The position numbers were made by a program, and so were the translations under genes. A DNA stretch of 27,249 nucleotides from DATGIQ01 sp035295665 (GTDB taxonomy: Bacteria > Planctomycetota > Planctomycetia > Gemmatales > Gemmataceae). Positions 16,108 to 24,954 of this stretch are shown here, piece by piece; the stretch's first letter is position 1; each line of letters starts with the position of its first letter. Below the pieces are notes generated by a model that was not told the origin of the DNA, did not search any database, and saw only the letters and a list, made by a program, of their open reading frames with translations. The DNA is taken from NCBI GenBank assembly GCA_035295665.1, contig DATGIQ010000514.1, positions 1 through 27,249 on the forward strand. Direction: 5' to 3'.

Positions 16108-17219
16108 GGTTGCACCCTCTGTTCTGTGGCACGGCTCATGACCGAAGCTCTTCCCTTTTGCACACGACGAAGGATTTCGGGTCCCATCTGTCCTAAGGGA
16201 AGGACGCGATGGGCCAATCCGGCGCGAGTTACAAAACCAGGCATTCCCCACACGACACTGGTGGATTCATCTTGGGCCAGGACATATCCACCCACGTGGC
16301 GGATCGCCTCGCAGCCGCGCAAGGTGTCCTGCCCCATCCCCGTCAGCACAACCACCAGCACATGGGGACCATGCGATTCCGCCACCGAGCGAAACAGTAC
16401 GTCGGCGGATGGCCGGCAAGAGTTCTCCGGCGGGCGTTGGTGGAGGTTCAGCTTGGCGCCGACGCCCTTCCCCACCACCGCCATGTGATAATCGCCCGGA
16501 GCGATCCAAACCCGGCCTGGCACCAGTTGGCCGCCATTCACCCCTTCTGCGACCGTGACCGCCGATCGGGACATCAACCGCTCGGCGAGTAACCGAGTGA
16601 AGACTGGGGGCATGTGCTGCACGATCACAACGGGAACCGGGAAGTTAGCCGGAAACGTCGGGATGAGTTCCGCCAGAGCATTGGGACCGCCCGTGGATGC
16701 GCCGATAGCCACAATGTCGATGCGGGCCTCCTTGTCGCCGTTGGCTGGGCTTAAGCCGGTAGTGCGTACCGGGCCGGTGCCTGGCCTCAAACCAGGCTGG
16801 CTCGTGGAAGAGCGTCCGCACAGCAACTTGATTTTGGGAATCAATTGCTCGCGGATTCGCTCCATGGCCTCGACCACACTGCCGACGTTGGCGGGCTTGG
16901 TGACATAGTCGTTGGCGCCCAGGGCCAAGGCATCGAAAGTTGCCGCGGCTCCGCGTTCGGTCTGGGTGCTGAACATGATCACCGGCAGATGCGGATAGCT
17001 CTTTCGGATGGCTGCCAGAGTCTGCAAGCCATCCATCTCCGGCATTTCCACATCGAGCGTGATGAGATCCGGGTTGACCTGCGGAATTTTGGCCAGCGCA
17101 ATTCGTCCCGTGGCAGCAGTGCCCACTACTTCGAGAGCGGGATCGCTGGCGAGGAGGGTGCTCAGCATCCGGCGCACGACGACCGCGTCATCAACCACGA
17201 GAACACGGATCAATTTCAT
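16098..17219 (-). CDS. cheB: Chemotaxis response regulator protein-glutamate methylesterase/glutaminase CheB
   Basis: CheB removes methyl groups from receptor glutamates, and in many species deamidates glutamines, when phosphorylated by CheA. The 373-residue protein has an N-terminal receiver (D10, D11, phospho-acceptor D56 in LITLDVEMP, K108 in VTKPA) and a linker at about 133-165. The C-terminal esterase domain has the catalytic triad visible as S175 (GASTGG), H202 (VQHMP) and D298 (TGMGQD). Length and spacing match the family. Its ATG overlaps the stop of cheY (ATGA), and its tail overlaps the cheR start, so cheY-cheB-cheR form a translationally coupled run. The C-terminal 20 residues are basic and not conserved in the family. 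Confidence 0.97.
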   Translation of the reverse strand: MKLIRVLVVDDAVVVRRMLSTLLASDPALEVVGTAATGRIALAKIPQVNPDLITLDVEMPEMDGLQTLAAIRKSYPHLPVIMFSTQTERGAAATFDALALGANDYVTKPANVGSVVEAMERIREQLIPKIKLLCGRSSTSQPGLRPGTGPVRTTGLSPANGDKEARIDIVAIGASTGGPNALAELIPTFPANFPVPVVIVQHMPPVFTRLLAERLMSRSAVTVAEGVNGGQLVPGRVWIAPGDYHMAVVGKGVGAKLNLHQRPPENSCRPSADVLFRSVAESHGPHVLVVVLTGMGQDTLRGCEAIRHVGGYVLAQDESTSVVWGMPGFVTRAGLAHRVLPLGQMGPEILRRVQKGRASVMSRATEQRVQPCP

Positions 17220-17593
17220 GACTCAGTCTGGCTCAACCCCAAGAGGGAAAGTTTCTCAAGGATCACTTGTTTCGTGAACGGCTTCATCACATATTCGTTG
17301 GCCCCTGCGGTCAGAGCCTGAGCAACGTGACGCATTTCAGTTTCCGTGGTGACCATCAGGATGGGAACATCCTGATACTGGTTGGCAGCCCGGACAGCAC
17401 GAATGAAACTTAGCCCGTCCATCTCGGGCATGCTCCAGTCCACGAAAATAATCCTCGGTTTCCGCTCGCCTGTGAGCAGGTCCAGTGCCTCTTTGCCGTT
17501 GGTTGCCTCAATCACCTCATACCCCAGACGACCCAGCATGCGCGCCAGAAGCAAGCGGGTGACATCACAATCGTCGATAACCATTGCCTGCAT
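17216..17593 (-). CDS. cheY: CheY-like single-domain response regulator (cheB-proximal)
   Basis: This 125-residue stand-alone receiver has the acidic pair D7 and D8, phospho-acceptor D52 in IIFVDWSMPEMDG, the T/S position in MVTTETE and K104 in VMKPF. GGGAG lies six bases before the ATG. It is translationally coupled to cheB. It is one of two CheY-type proteins in the cluster and could bind the flagellar switch or act as a phosphate sink for CheA; the sequence alone cannot decide which. The methylated-receptor feedback genes cheB and cheR follow directly. Confidence 0.94.
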   Translation of the reverse strand: MQAMVIDDCDVTRLLLARMLGRLGYEVIEATNGKEALDLLTGERKPRIIFVDWSMPEMDGLSFIRAVRAANQYQDVPILMVTTETEMRHVAQALTAGANEYVMKPFTKQVILEKLSLLGLSQTES

Positions 17594-17620
17594 GAATCAC
17601 TCCCATCATCCGTAGCGGCG

Positions 17621-18460
17621 TTACGTGTAGCGGCGGCAAATGTCATTGAGCCGTCGCTTGGTTACGTTGCAGATCTGCTCATAGCGCGCCGCAGTCAATC
17701 CCAAGCGGTCCTTCGTTGTGTCCAGGGCCGAGACCTCGGCCGGGCTCCACGCTGTCTTACCCTCCATCTGCTTCGCCACGACGTTTGCCAGGTACGTGAC
17801 GAAACAGATGGCATCATGCCCTTCTTCCGGCGCGTGATGATGCGTAACTCCGCTCACGATCGCTTCGGGCAAATTCCAATGTTGGACAATCAATCCGCCG
17901 ACCTCCCCGTGGTGGACGGTGAGGATCTCGGACTCAGCCTGGAAGGGGAGCAACCCCCCTTCTTCAGCCGCGCGCTTACACAGCGCGACCAGGTCAGGCG
18001 TAAGAAATCGACCCAGCACGAGTTTCCCCATGTCATGCAGCAGTGCGGCGGTGAAACAAAGCGGGGAGAGGGAAACCGTACAGAATTCCTTGGCAACTTC
18101 CGCCGCAAGAGCTGCCGTGGCCGAGTGTTGCCATAGTTGGCTTGCCGGGAGCGCATATCCCGGAATGGAATGCTCCAGCATTGGCTGCGTACAAGCTCCG
18201 ACAGCCAGGCTAAGAATCGTTCCCCCTCCCAGGAGGGTTACCGCTTGCTCCACGCTGGTAATAGTTCGTCGTGAAGCATAAGCGGCCGAATTCGCCACCC
18301 GAAGCAACTTTCCGGTCAACACCGGATCGAAGGAAATCACCTGGCTGATCTCCCGGAGATCCGCGTCCTCATGAGTCAGTAATGCGGCCAGGCGCGTACA
18401 GCTCTGGGGCAGCGGCTGCAATTCCGATGCGTAGCGGACCAGAGTATTGTGATCGAGCAT
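17621..18460 (-). CDS. Stand-alone HDOD domain protein in the chemotaxis operon
   Basis: The frame opens at a TTG at 18481, but the ATG at 18460 has GAGG six bases upstream and gives 279 residues. The HDOD domain covers about residues 10-205: LPQSCTRLAALLTHEDAD, ISFDPVLTGKLLRVANSA, an ALLHDMGKLVLGRFL segment and a VTHHHAPEE element. The HD pair in LLHDMGK is retained, unlike in many HDOD proteins. HDOD proteins in motility loci affect flagellar function or virulence regulation in several bacteria, but the biochemical activity is unknown. It lies between mcp and cheY, 27 bases before the cheY ATG, so it is very probably co-transcribed with the chemotaxis genes. It is a different branch from the REC-HDOD protein at 8352-9560. 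Confidence 0.93.
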   Translation of the reverse strand: MLDHNTLVRYASELQPLPQSCTRLAALLTHEDADLREISQVISFDPVLTGKLLRVANSAAYASRRTITSVEQAVTLLGGGTILSLAVGACTQPMLEHSIPGYALPASQLWQHSATAALAAEVAKEFCTVSLSPLCFTAALLHDMGKLVLGRFLTPDLVALCKRAAEEGGLLPFQAESEILTVHHGEVGGLIVQHWNLPEAIVSGVTHHHAPEEGHDAICFVTYLANVVAKQMEGKTAWSPAEVSALDTTKDRLGLTAARYEQICNVTKRRLNDICRRYT

Positions 18461-18601
18461 CCGAACCTCACGGTTGTGCAACGCCCCCGCTGTCCCAGTG
18501 GCCCAAGCCCGGTTTTGCTTTGGGGCGATCGAGGATCGGGCCGCTACGGGCGTTTTGCCGCTTCCATCCCACCATCTGCAACGCGAAGAACACCGGTCCA
18601 G

Positions 18602-20929
18602 TTATGCGCGATTGGCAAGGGCCATCCTTCCCTTGGCATTCGCCCGTTCGTGGTTCTTCTTGGGTGGGAAGCCGCCATTCGAGGGACCCAAAGGAGACGG
18701 CGCTTCTGGGTTTCTGCCTGCCCTGTGCGCGCTAGCGGTGGAGTTCTGTTTCTCCTCGTAGCAGAACTGGGAAACGAGTTGCTGCAGTTCGGCAGCCATG
18801 CGGGACAGCTCGCTGGCCGCTTGCTGGACATTGGCGGCCCCTTGAGTGGTATTCTCGGCAGCCTTGGCTACGGCGGTGATGTTTTCAGCGATCTCGCTAC
18901 TTCCTTGAGAGGCTTCGCTCACATTGCGAGCCATTTCGTTCGTGGTGGCCGATTGTTCCTCGACCGCGCCGGCGATGCTGCTGGACAGGTCGTTCATCTG
19001 GTTGATGACGGCGGTGATTTGCTTGATGGCTTCTACCGCCCCGGTGGTATCGTTTTGGATGGCCTCGACCTTGCGGCCAATGTCTTCGGTAGCCTTGGCG
19101 GTCTCTTTGGCCAGCTCTTTAACTTCATTGGCGACGACGGCGAACCCTTTGCCGGCTTCGCCGGCGCGGGCCGCCTCGATCGTGGCGTTCAGGGCGAGCA
19201 GATTGGTCTGCTGGGCAATGGAGGTGATGACCTTGATTACCTGACCGATCTCGGCACTCGATTCGCCCAACTTGGAGATCGTGTCGTTCGTCGTGTTGGC
19301 CACCTGCACGGCGCTGGAGGCAATTCGGGCGGCTTCGGCAGCATTGGTAGCAATCTCCTTGATGCTGGCACCCATCTCTTCGACTGCGGTGGCGACGGTC
19401 TGGACATTACGACTGACCTGCTCGGCGGCGGCGGAGACAACATTGGACTGAGAGGAGGTCTCATCCGCATTCGAGCTCAACTGTGTGCTGACCGACGACA
19501 ATTCCTCCGACGAGCTGGCCAACGCGCTGGCATTCTGCGCCATGGAGCTGATGCTGGTCCGCAACGTCGCCAATAATTGTCCCAAGGCCTCACCGACTTG
19601 ACCGATTGCGTCCGAGCCATTGATGTCGACTGCTTGAGTCAGATCGCCTGCGGCGGCGCCGTTGACAGTCATCAAGAGACTGTCGACCTTGGAGCGCAGC
19701 TCGTCCGCCTGTTGCTTCTCGCGTTCCGCGGTTTCCTGGATGAGGCGATCCTGGGCGATTTTTTGCGTCACACAATCCCAGGAAAACAGACTCCCCATAT
19801 GCTGCCCGCTGGTGTCATTGATCGCGGAGACGAGTACGTCAAAGATTTCGCCGTTCAGTTCGCTGCGGCCCCGGTAGGGCAGGTTCCTGGCATCGCTGTA
19901 GATCTTGCGCATTGCCACCGGATCGTTGTGCAGAATATCAATCGATTGGCCGACCAATTGATCCGCGCGGATGGGAAGATGTTTTTCCACCTTCTTGAAC
20001 AGATGCAGCGCGGCCGGGTTGGCATAGGTGATCTTGCCGTCACGGTCGACATAGGTAACGCTGCCTGCCATGCTCTCCAACATGGCGCCGAGCCGTGCAC
20101 TAGCCGCCGCAGTCTCCAATTGCTCTTTTTGCAGTGCGTCGGCGGCACGCAGTGCGTTGATGGCGTGGTTTAGGGCCACACTTATCCGACCCACTTCATC
20201 TTCGGAATCGATTTGGACTTGCTTATTCAGGTCGCCTTTGGCAACGGCCTCGAGAACCCCCACGACCTGGCTCAAGGGAGTAGCAATCAGCGATGAAATC
20301 CACCAGCACAGACCCGCGCCAAGCAGAAGGCTCAGACCGATGATGATGAACAACGTGTTGCGCGTTGAGGTATTGGTTGCCTGCGATTCTTCGTATCGTT
20401 TCTTGGCAATGGATTCCTTGATGGCGAGGGTATCATTGATTCCTTTGATCGCGTTGTCGAAATACGCCGCTCCAGATGCGGTTGCGCGCACGGCTTCGTC
20501 CTTATGGCCTTCCAAGAGAGGCTTGAAGATTTTCTCCTCCCGGTAAGCCGCGTACTGCTGCTCCGCATCTTTGAACTTGTGGTAGACGATGCGGACTTCA
20601 TCCGCCCGAATCGTGGGCTCGAATTCCGCCTCGGCCTGCCGTAGTTGGCGCTGCAACTCCCGGACTTGCTCGATATCCCCTTCGATTTCGCCCTTCTCTG
20701 TCTTCACCAACGCGCGGTAGACGCCTGCACGTTCCTGATGGACCAAGCCACGCATCTTGGTCATTTGCATGCTCGGCAGCAATTGGGTCTGGTAGAGGTT
20801 CTCCACGTTGTCGTTTACCGTGGTCATGGAACGAACGCTGAACACACCAAACGCACAAAAAAGGAAGAGCAACGTGGCGAATGCCAGGCCGAGCTTGAAC
20901 GAGGTCTTGAGATTCTTGAACCATTTCAT
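18602..20929 (-). CDS. Methyl-accepting chemotaxis protein (4HB-HAMP-PAS-HAMP-MCP signal)
   Basis: This 775-residue transmembrane receptor has a short cytoplasmic N-terminus, TM1 at about 13-32, a periplasmic four-helix-bundle-like sensor at 33-185 and TM2 at about 190-212. A HAMP domain, a cytoplasmic PAS domain (about 285-395, YVDRDGKITYANPAAL), and a second HAMP-like region (about 415-465) follow. The methyl-accepting signalling hairpin spans about 470-710, and its tip region (IAQQTNLLALNATIEAARAG) is strictly conserved. The two sensory modules suggest one external and one internal input. The C-terminal tail of about 55 residues is Ala/Asn/basic-rich and lacks a CheR-tethering NWETF-type pentapeptide. 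AGGAG lies nine bases before the ATG. It is co-oriented with cheW 42 bases upstream and is the only receptor in the window. Confidence 0.96.
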   Translation of the reverse strand: MKWFKNLKTSFKLGLAFATLLFLFCAFGVFSVRSMTTVNDNVENLYQTQLLPSMQMTKMRGLVHQERAGVYRALVKTEKGEIEGDIEQVRELQRQLRQAEAEFEPTIRADEVRIVYHKFKDAEQQYAAYREEKIFKPLLEGHKDEAVRATASGAAYFDNAIKGINDTLAIKESIAKKRYEESQATNTSTRNTLFIIIGLSLLLGAGLCWWISSLIATPLSQVVGVLEAVAKGDLNKQVQIDSEDEVGRISVALNHAINALRAADALQKEQLETAAASARLGAMLESMAGSVTYVDRDGKITYANPAALHLFKKVEKHLPIRADQLVGQSIDILHNDPVAMRKIYSDARNLPYRGRSELNGEIFDVLVSAINDTSGQHMGSLFSWDCVTQKIAQDRLIQETAEREKQQADELRSKVDSLLMTVNGAAAGDLTQAVDINGSDAIGQVGEALGQLLATLRTSISSMAQNASALASSSEELSSVSTQLSSNADETSSQSNVVSAAAEQVSRNVQTVATAVEEMGASIKEIATNAAEAARIASSAVQVANTTNDTISKLGESSAEIGQVIKVITSIAQQTNLLALNATIEAARAGEAGKGFAVVANEVKELAKETAKATEDIGRKVEAIQNDTTGAVEAIKQITAVINQMNDLSSSIAGAVEEQSATTNEMARNVSEASQGSSEIAENITAVAKAAENTTQGAANVQQAASELSRMAAELQQLVSQFCYEEKQNSTASAHRAGRNPEAPSPLGPSNGGFPPKKNHERANAKGRMALANRA

Positions 20930-20971
20930 GAGGGAGGTCTCCTGAGTATCTCACTTCTGTGCATCAGAGAG

Positions 20972-21406
20972 TTAGTTGACACCAGTTTGCACGGTTGTTT
21001 CGATGTCCAGATGAAGCAGCAGCTGGCCTTCGAGCTTGTAGGCGCCCCGGATCAGCTCACGGGCCACGCCATCGAGCGTTTCCGGTGGCCTCTCGAATGA
21101 CTCCTCGGCAACTTCGACTACATCGCCAATCTCGTCCACGAGCAGGCTCATCGGACCATCAGCCGTGCGCACGACAACATTCATCGGAAGCTGCTCGAAC
21201 GGCCGCTCACCCAACTCCAGCCGTTGACGCAGGTCAAACGCCGTTACGATTTGGCCGCGTAGATTGATCAATCCCCGGATAACGGGAGAGGCAATCGGCA
21301 CCCGGGTCATTTCCTGATAGCGGATAACTTCCTGAACCTGGTTGACCTCGACGCCGAAGAAAAGTCCATTGACGTAGAAGGTGCAAAACTGCCGGCTAGT
21401 AGTCAT
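20972..21406 (-). CDS. cheW: Chemotaxis coupling protein CheW
   Basis: CheW links chemoreceptors to CheA in signalling arrays at the membrane. The frame reaches 21439, but the ATG at 21406 follows GGGAGG by seven or eight bases and gives 144 residues starting MTTSRQFCTFYVNG. The double SH3-like fold is recognisable from FGVEVNQVQEVIRYQEMTRVP, SPVIRGLINLRGQIVTAFDLR and a SLLVDEIGDVVEV segment. Length is typical. It follows cheA after about 25 bases and precedes mcp, the ordinary neighbourhood for a receptor-coupling protein. Because CheA here has two CheW-like domains, this stand-alone copy would compete or combine with them in the array. Confidence 0.96.
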   Translation of the reverse strand: MTTSRQFCTFYVNGLFFGVEVNQVQEVIRYQEMTRVPIASPVIRGLINLRGQIVTAFDLRQRLELGERPFEQLPMNVVVRTADGPMSLLVDEIGDVVEVAEESFERPPETLDGVARELIRGAYKLEGQLLLHLDIETTVQTGVN

Positions 21407-21431
21407 GAATAATCCTCCCGCGTACGATGCC

Positions 21432-23816
21432 TCATGCACAGGAGCCCGGGACAGGCTGCTCGAAGAAACTTGGGTCCGCCACGCGGAGAGCGGAGCGAAT
21501 ATCGAGCAAGTCGGTCACTTTGTGCTGGATGACCAACGAGCCTTGGGTAGCAGCGCAGCGCATGGTGTCCTTCATGGTCACGCTGGCTTCGACAATGTCG
21601 AGAATGCGGTCCACGACCAGGCCTACACTTCGGCCCTGCTCGGCAATGACGACTACTTGCAACGGGTCTGGGGCCGAGCCGTCGAAACTGCCGGAGCCGC
21701 CAAGGAGGTCGGTCAGGCGTAGGAGAGGCAAAATCTCGCCGCGGTACTGCACGACTTCCTGGCTGTCCGCCCGCTCAACCAAAGCCGCAGGGATTTCTTC
21801 AAGGCGTGCGACCGATGCCAGGGGAACGGCCAGGCGCCGGTCCTTCCCCAGCCCCATGAGGAGCAGGGACTGCTTGCTGTCGCGGCGTTCCTCTGCGTGC
21901 ATGGCCAACTCGGTCAAATTACGGTCACGTACTTCGGAAACGACACCGGCTTGCTGAGCGATGCCGAGCACATCCAGAATGAGAGCCACCCGACCATCTC
22001 CCATGATGGTAGCGCCGGCGAAGAGTGGGATGCCTTTGAGATGCGTGCCCAAAGGCTTGACCACGATTTCCTCGGTATCGTTGATTCCCTCGACAACGAG
22101 GCCAAACTGCCGGTCGTCGGCCTGGAGCACGACGATGTTGATCACGTCTTGCTCGCTTCTGGGGCGCTCACTGCGCAGCTCACGATCCAAGTGAACAAGT
22201 GGAAGCAGGTGTCCCCTCAAGCGGTAGACCGGCGCTCCGTGGATCATCTCAATCCCCTTGCGTGCCTGCTCGCCTTCGAGGCGGACCAATTCGAGCAGAC
22301 TGACCTGGGGGATCGCGTAGCGATCGCCGCCGGAGGTCACAATCAGGGCCGGGATAATCGCCAACGTCAAGGGGATCTTGATCTTGAGCGTGGTCCCTTT
22401 GCGGGGCTCGCTCTGAATGTCGACGGTGCCCCCGATCCGCTCGATGTTCGTCTTCACGACGTCCATGCCCACGCCGCGACCCGAGATATTGCTAACCTTC
22501 TCCGCAGTCGAGAAACCGGGCAGGAAAATCAGGTGGATGCACTCGCGATCGCTCATCCGGGCGGCTTGCTCGCGGCTAATGAGGCCACGCTCCAAGGCCT
22601 TGGCCTTGATCCGATCGGGGGCAATGCCGGCGCCGTCATCACTGATTTCAATGTTGACCTGGCCCCCCTCGTGAAAGGCACGCAGGAAAAGGCACCCTTC
22701 TGCCGCTTTGCCTCGGGTCTTGCGGACTTCCGGCGCCTCGATGCCGTGGTCGACCGCGTTGCGGACGACATGGGTCAGCGGATCTTTGATGGCCTCAATG
22801 ATGGTCTTGTCCAGTTCGGTCTCTTTTCCTTCCATGTCGATGCGGACCTGTTTGCCACACTGCAAGGCGAGATCGCGCACGATCCGCGGGAACTTGTCCC
22901 AGATGTTGCCCATCGGCTGCATCCGGGTCTTCATTACGCCTTCCTGGAGTTCCGTCGTGATGAGGTTGAGGCGCTGACTCGTGCTGAGGAACGTCGCGTC
23001 CTTCTGGGTAGCGGTAAACTGGAGAATTTGGTTGCGGGCCAGCACCAGCTCGCCTACGAGGGTCATTAGTTTATCGAGCAAGCCGACATCTACACGGATG
23101 GTGCTCTCTGAAACCGTCGTGCTGAGGCGGCTATCTTCTGGACCAGCGGGGTCGGGCTTTTTCCCCGTAGCCGGAATTCCGCTATCCTGGGGCTCCGGCG
23201 TTGCCGAGTGCGCGGACTCCGGAGGAGCAGGCGGATTGTCCAGAGCCGCGACGGCCTGCGTCTCGGATGGACGAGTAGTCTTGCTCCGGCGCCGGCGGGT
23301 TCGAGGCGGTTTTTCGCCGACGGGCGGCTGCTCCGGAGTCACAACCGGTTCCGTTACTTCTCCCTTTTGGGAACCCGCATTCGCAGCTGTCGAATCAGTA
23401 CCAGTGCCTTGGTCGGCTGTAGCTTCGGACTTCGGTTGCAGCAGGCGAGTCAGCATCTCGATCAACGGCGCGTGGTCCTTATCGCCATCATGTCCCGTGC
23501 TCTCGATCTGCGCAAGCATCTCCCGGACAGCGTCCACCAAGGCGAGAAGGGCGGTCGTTCGTTCTGGGTCCAGACGCATCTCGCCATCGCGGAGCTTACT
23601 GAGGAGGTTCTCTCCCACATGCGCGACCTTTTCCAGCCGCGAGAAGCCAAAGAAGCCGCACGTCCCCTTGATAGTGTGGATGGTGCGGAAGACGCTTGCC
23701 AGTCGCTCCCGGTTCTCGGGGTTCTTTTCCAAAACGACCAGGTCCTGGTCCAACTGGTCCAGGTTCTCGTAGCTTTCGACGAGAAACTCTTTGATGACAG
23801 TCTCGAGTTCAGTCAT
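21432..23816 (-). CDS. cheA: Chemotaxis histidine kinase CheA with tandem CheW-like domains
   Basis: CheA phosphorylates CheY and CheB in response to receptors. The 794-residue protein has an N-terminal Hpt (P1) domain with phospho-accepting H47 in IHTIKGTCGFF. A long Pro/Ala/Glu-rich and Arg-rich linker (about 128-238) occupies the place of P2; no P2 fold is evident. The dimerisation domain (about 240-300, LMTLVGELVLARNQ) and the HATPase follow, with HVVRNAVDHGIE at 349, DDGAGI at 393, GFSTAEK at 434 and GRGVGMD at 446. Two CheW-like domains close the protein, at about 483-625 and 648-780, where most CheA have one. All catalytic motifs are intact. The ATG is preceded by a GAGAGA Shine-Dalgarno-like sequence. 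A 112-base gap separates it from cheX. Confidence 0.97.
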   Translation of the reverse strand: MTELETVIKEFLVESYENLDQLDQDLVVLEKNPENRERLASVFRTIHTIKGTCGFFGFSRLEKVAHVGENLLSKLRDGEMRLDPERTTALLALVDAVREMLAQIESTGHDGDKDHAPLIEMLTRLLQPKSEATADQGTGTDSTAANAGSQKGEVTEPVVTPEQPPVGEKPPRTRRRRSKTTRPSETQAVAALDNPPAPPESAHSATPEPQDSGIPATGKKPDPAGPEDSRLSTTVSESTIRVDVGLLDKLMTLVGELVLARNQILQFTATQKDATFLSTSQRLNLITTELQEGVMKTRMQPMGNIWDKFPRIVRDLALQCGKQVRIDMEGKETELDKTIIEAIKDPLTHVVRNAVDHGIEAPEVRKTRGKAAEGCLFLRAFHEGGQVNIEISDDGAGIAPDRIKAKALERGLISREQAARMSDRECIHLIFLPGFSTAEKVSNISGRGVGMDVVKTNIERIGGTVDIQSEPRKGTTLKIKIPLTLAIIPALIVTSGGDRYAIPQVSLLELVRLEGEQARKGIEMIHGAPVYRLRGHLLPLVHLDRELRSERPRSEQDVINIVVLQADDRQFGLVVEGINDTEEIVVKPLGTHLKGIPLFAGATIMGDGRVALILDVLGIAQQAGVVSEVRDRNLTELAMHAEERRDSKQSLLLMGLGKDRRLAVPLASVARLEEIPAALVERADSQEVVQYRGEILPLLRLTDLLGGSGSFDGSAPDPLQVVVIAEQGRSVGLVVDRILDIVEASVTMKDTMRCAATQGSLVIQHKVTDLLDIRSALRVADPSFFEQPVPGSCA

Positions 23817-23928
23817 GGTGCATCTCTCTCACCGCGGCTGGCCCTTCACGGGGCCTCGGGTATCCAGGCTGGCGTACGGTGGACTCGAAGCGGAGACGGG
23901 TACGATCGGGTCGCGACGAGGACGTCTA

Positions 23929-24447
23929 CTACGTTCCCGGCAATCGCGCGAGCGATTGACCTGAGCCGGTGGAGATAAGGCGGAGCCAAAATTTGCCTTG
24001 TTTGGTTGTGAAATCCAGCCGTTCCACCGCGGCCCGCCTTTCCCCCATCAGCTCCAGTGGTTTCCCGCGCGCGACCGTCGGCAGGGACATCTGTGCCTTG
24101 ATTTGGCTGCGGTCGAGCTGAGCGGTCACTTCTCCCGCCAACACATTCACCAGCTCCGCTGCTACATCTCCCATGTCCGGCGTATCGAAGGGAATTTCCA
24201 TGCCGGTAAACTTTTGTGCCAGTGCAGGAGCGGTTTCTTCGGGAAGAACTAACGATAAGGACCAGGGAATCCCACCGACGAACGAGATGATGCCGACCAC
24301 ACAGGGGCAATTGCCGGCGTCATGGCCATTCGCCTGGTGAATCGGCTTCTCTCCGCAGATGACCGAAAAGGTGTTCTCGACTGAAGTTTTGACGGCGTTC
24401 GCAACCGCGGAAGGAAATCCTCCGCCCGGCGATCTCGAATCTGTCAT
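23929..24447 (-). CDS. cheX: CheX-family chemotaxis phosphatase
   Basis: This 172-residue protein carries the active-site signature of the CheC/CheX/FliY phosphatases: E98-L-V-N101 in AAELVNVLAGEV, with a Pro 22 positions after the Asn (SLPTV). In this family the Glu and Asn insert into phospho-CheY to promote hydrolysis. There is one such motif, as in CheX rather than CheC, which usually has two. The N-terminal half includes CPCVVGIISFVGGIPWSLSL, consistent with the beta sheet of the fold. GGAGG lies seven or eight bases before the ATG. It follows cheY by 69 bases and is the only CheY phosphatase candidate in the window; no CheZ or CheD is seen. Confidence 0.88.
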   Translation of the reverse strand: MTDSRSPGGGFPSAVANAVKTSVENTFSVICGEKPIHQANGHDAGNCPCVVGIISFVGGIPWSLSLVLPEETAPALAQKFTGMEIPFDTPDMGDVAAELVNVLAGEVTAQLDRSQIKAQMSLPTVARGKPLELMGERRAAVERLDFTTKQGKFWLRLISTGSGQSLARLPGT

Positions 24448-24516
24448 GGTGCATCCTCCAAGAAGTTCTTGCGGGGCTTGGCAACGACCAAGGACGAGCA
24501 GCCCATGCGTCCTTGT

Positions 24517-24954
24517 CTATATGCTTTCCCTTCGGGCCCGTCGAATTACCAGAAGTTGGGCCTTGTCGACATGCTTTCTCAGCTTGCTCTGAAGTTCTGC
24601 CACGGTGAACGGCTTGGAGATGAACCCATCCGCCCCTGCCTGGTCGAGGGCCTCCTGCACTTTCCCCATGGTTTTCTCGCTGGTGACCATGACCAGCGGA
24701 ATCGGGTCGTTGTCCTTGCTCTTTTCGTGCTGCCGAACGGCGCGCACAAAGTCAACGCCCGTCATGTTGGGCATATTCCAGTCCACGAAGGCGATGTGAA
24801 TTTCGTTCGCGATTAGCTTCTCCAAGGCGTCCTTTCCATCCTCCGCTTCCATGAATTCAAACTCTCCCAGGTTCGCATCGGTCAGGGACTTCATGACCAT
24901 TTTGCGCATGACACCGGAATCATCGATGACGAGGGTCTTCAGCTTTATGCCCAT
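24517..24954 (-). CDS. cheY: CheY-like single-domain response regulator (cheX-proximal)
   Basis: This 145-residue receiver resembles motility CheY: D11, D12, phospho-acceptor D58 in IAFVDWNMPNMTG, the T/S position in VMVTSEKTMGK, and K114 in FISKPF. A GGCGGGAG ribosome site precedes the ATG by about nine bases. Its last 15 residues (QLLVIRRARRESI) form a basic extension beyond the normal CheY end. It heads the chemotaxis part of the minus-strand block, 236 bases after flgI, and precedes cheX, its probable phosphatase. It is the better candidate for the motor-binding CheY, but that is inferred from resemblance and position. Confidence 0.94.
   Translation of the reverse strand: MGIKLKTLVIDDSGVMRKMVMKSLTDANLGEFEFMEAEDGKDALEKLIANEIHIAFVDWNMPNMTGVDFVRAVRQHEKSKDNDPIPLVMVTSEKTMGKVQEALDQAGADGFISKPFTVAELQSKLRKHVDKAQLLVIRRARRESI

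Noticed and set aside
21897..23069. Plus-strand open frame (390 codons) opposite cheA
   Set aside because: It is an antisense shadow of a gene with all CheA motifs.
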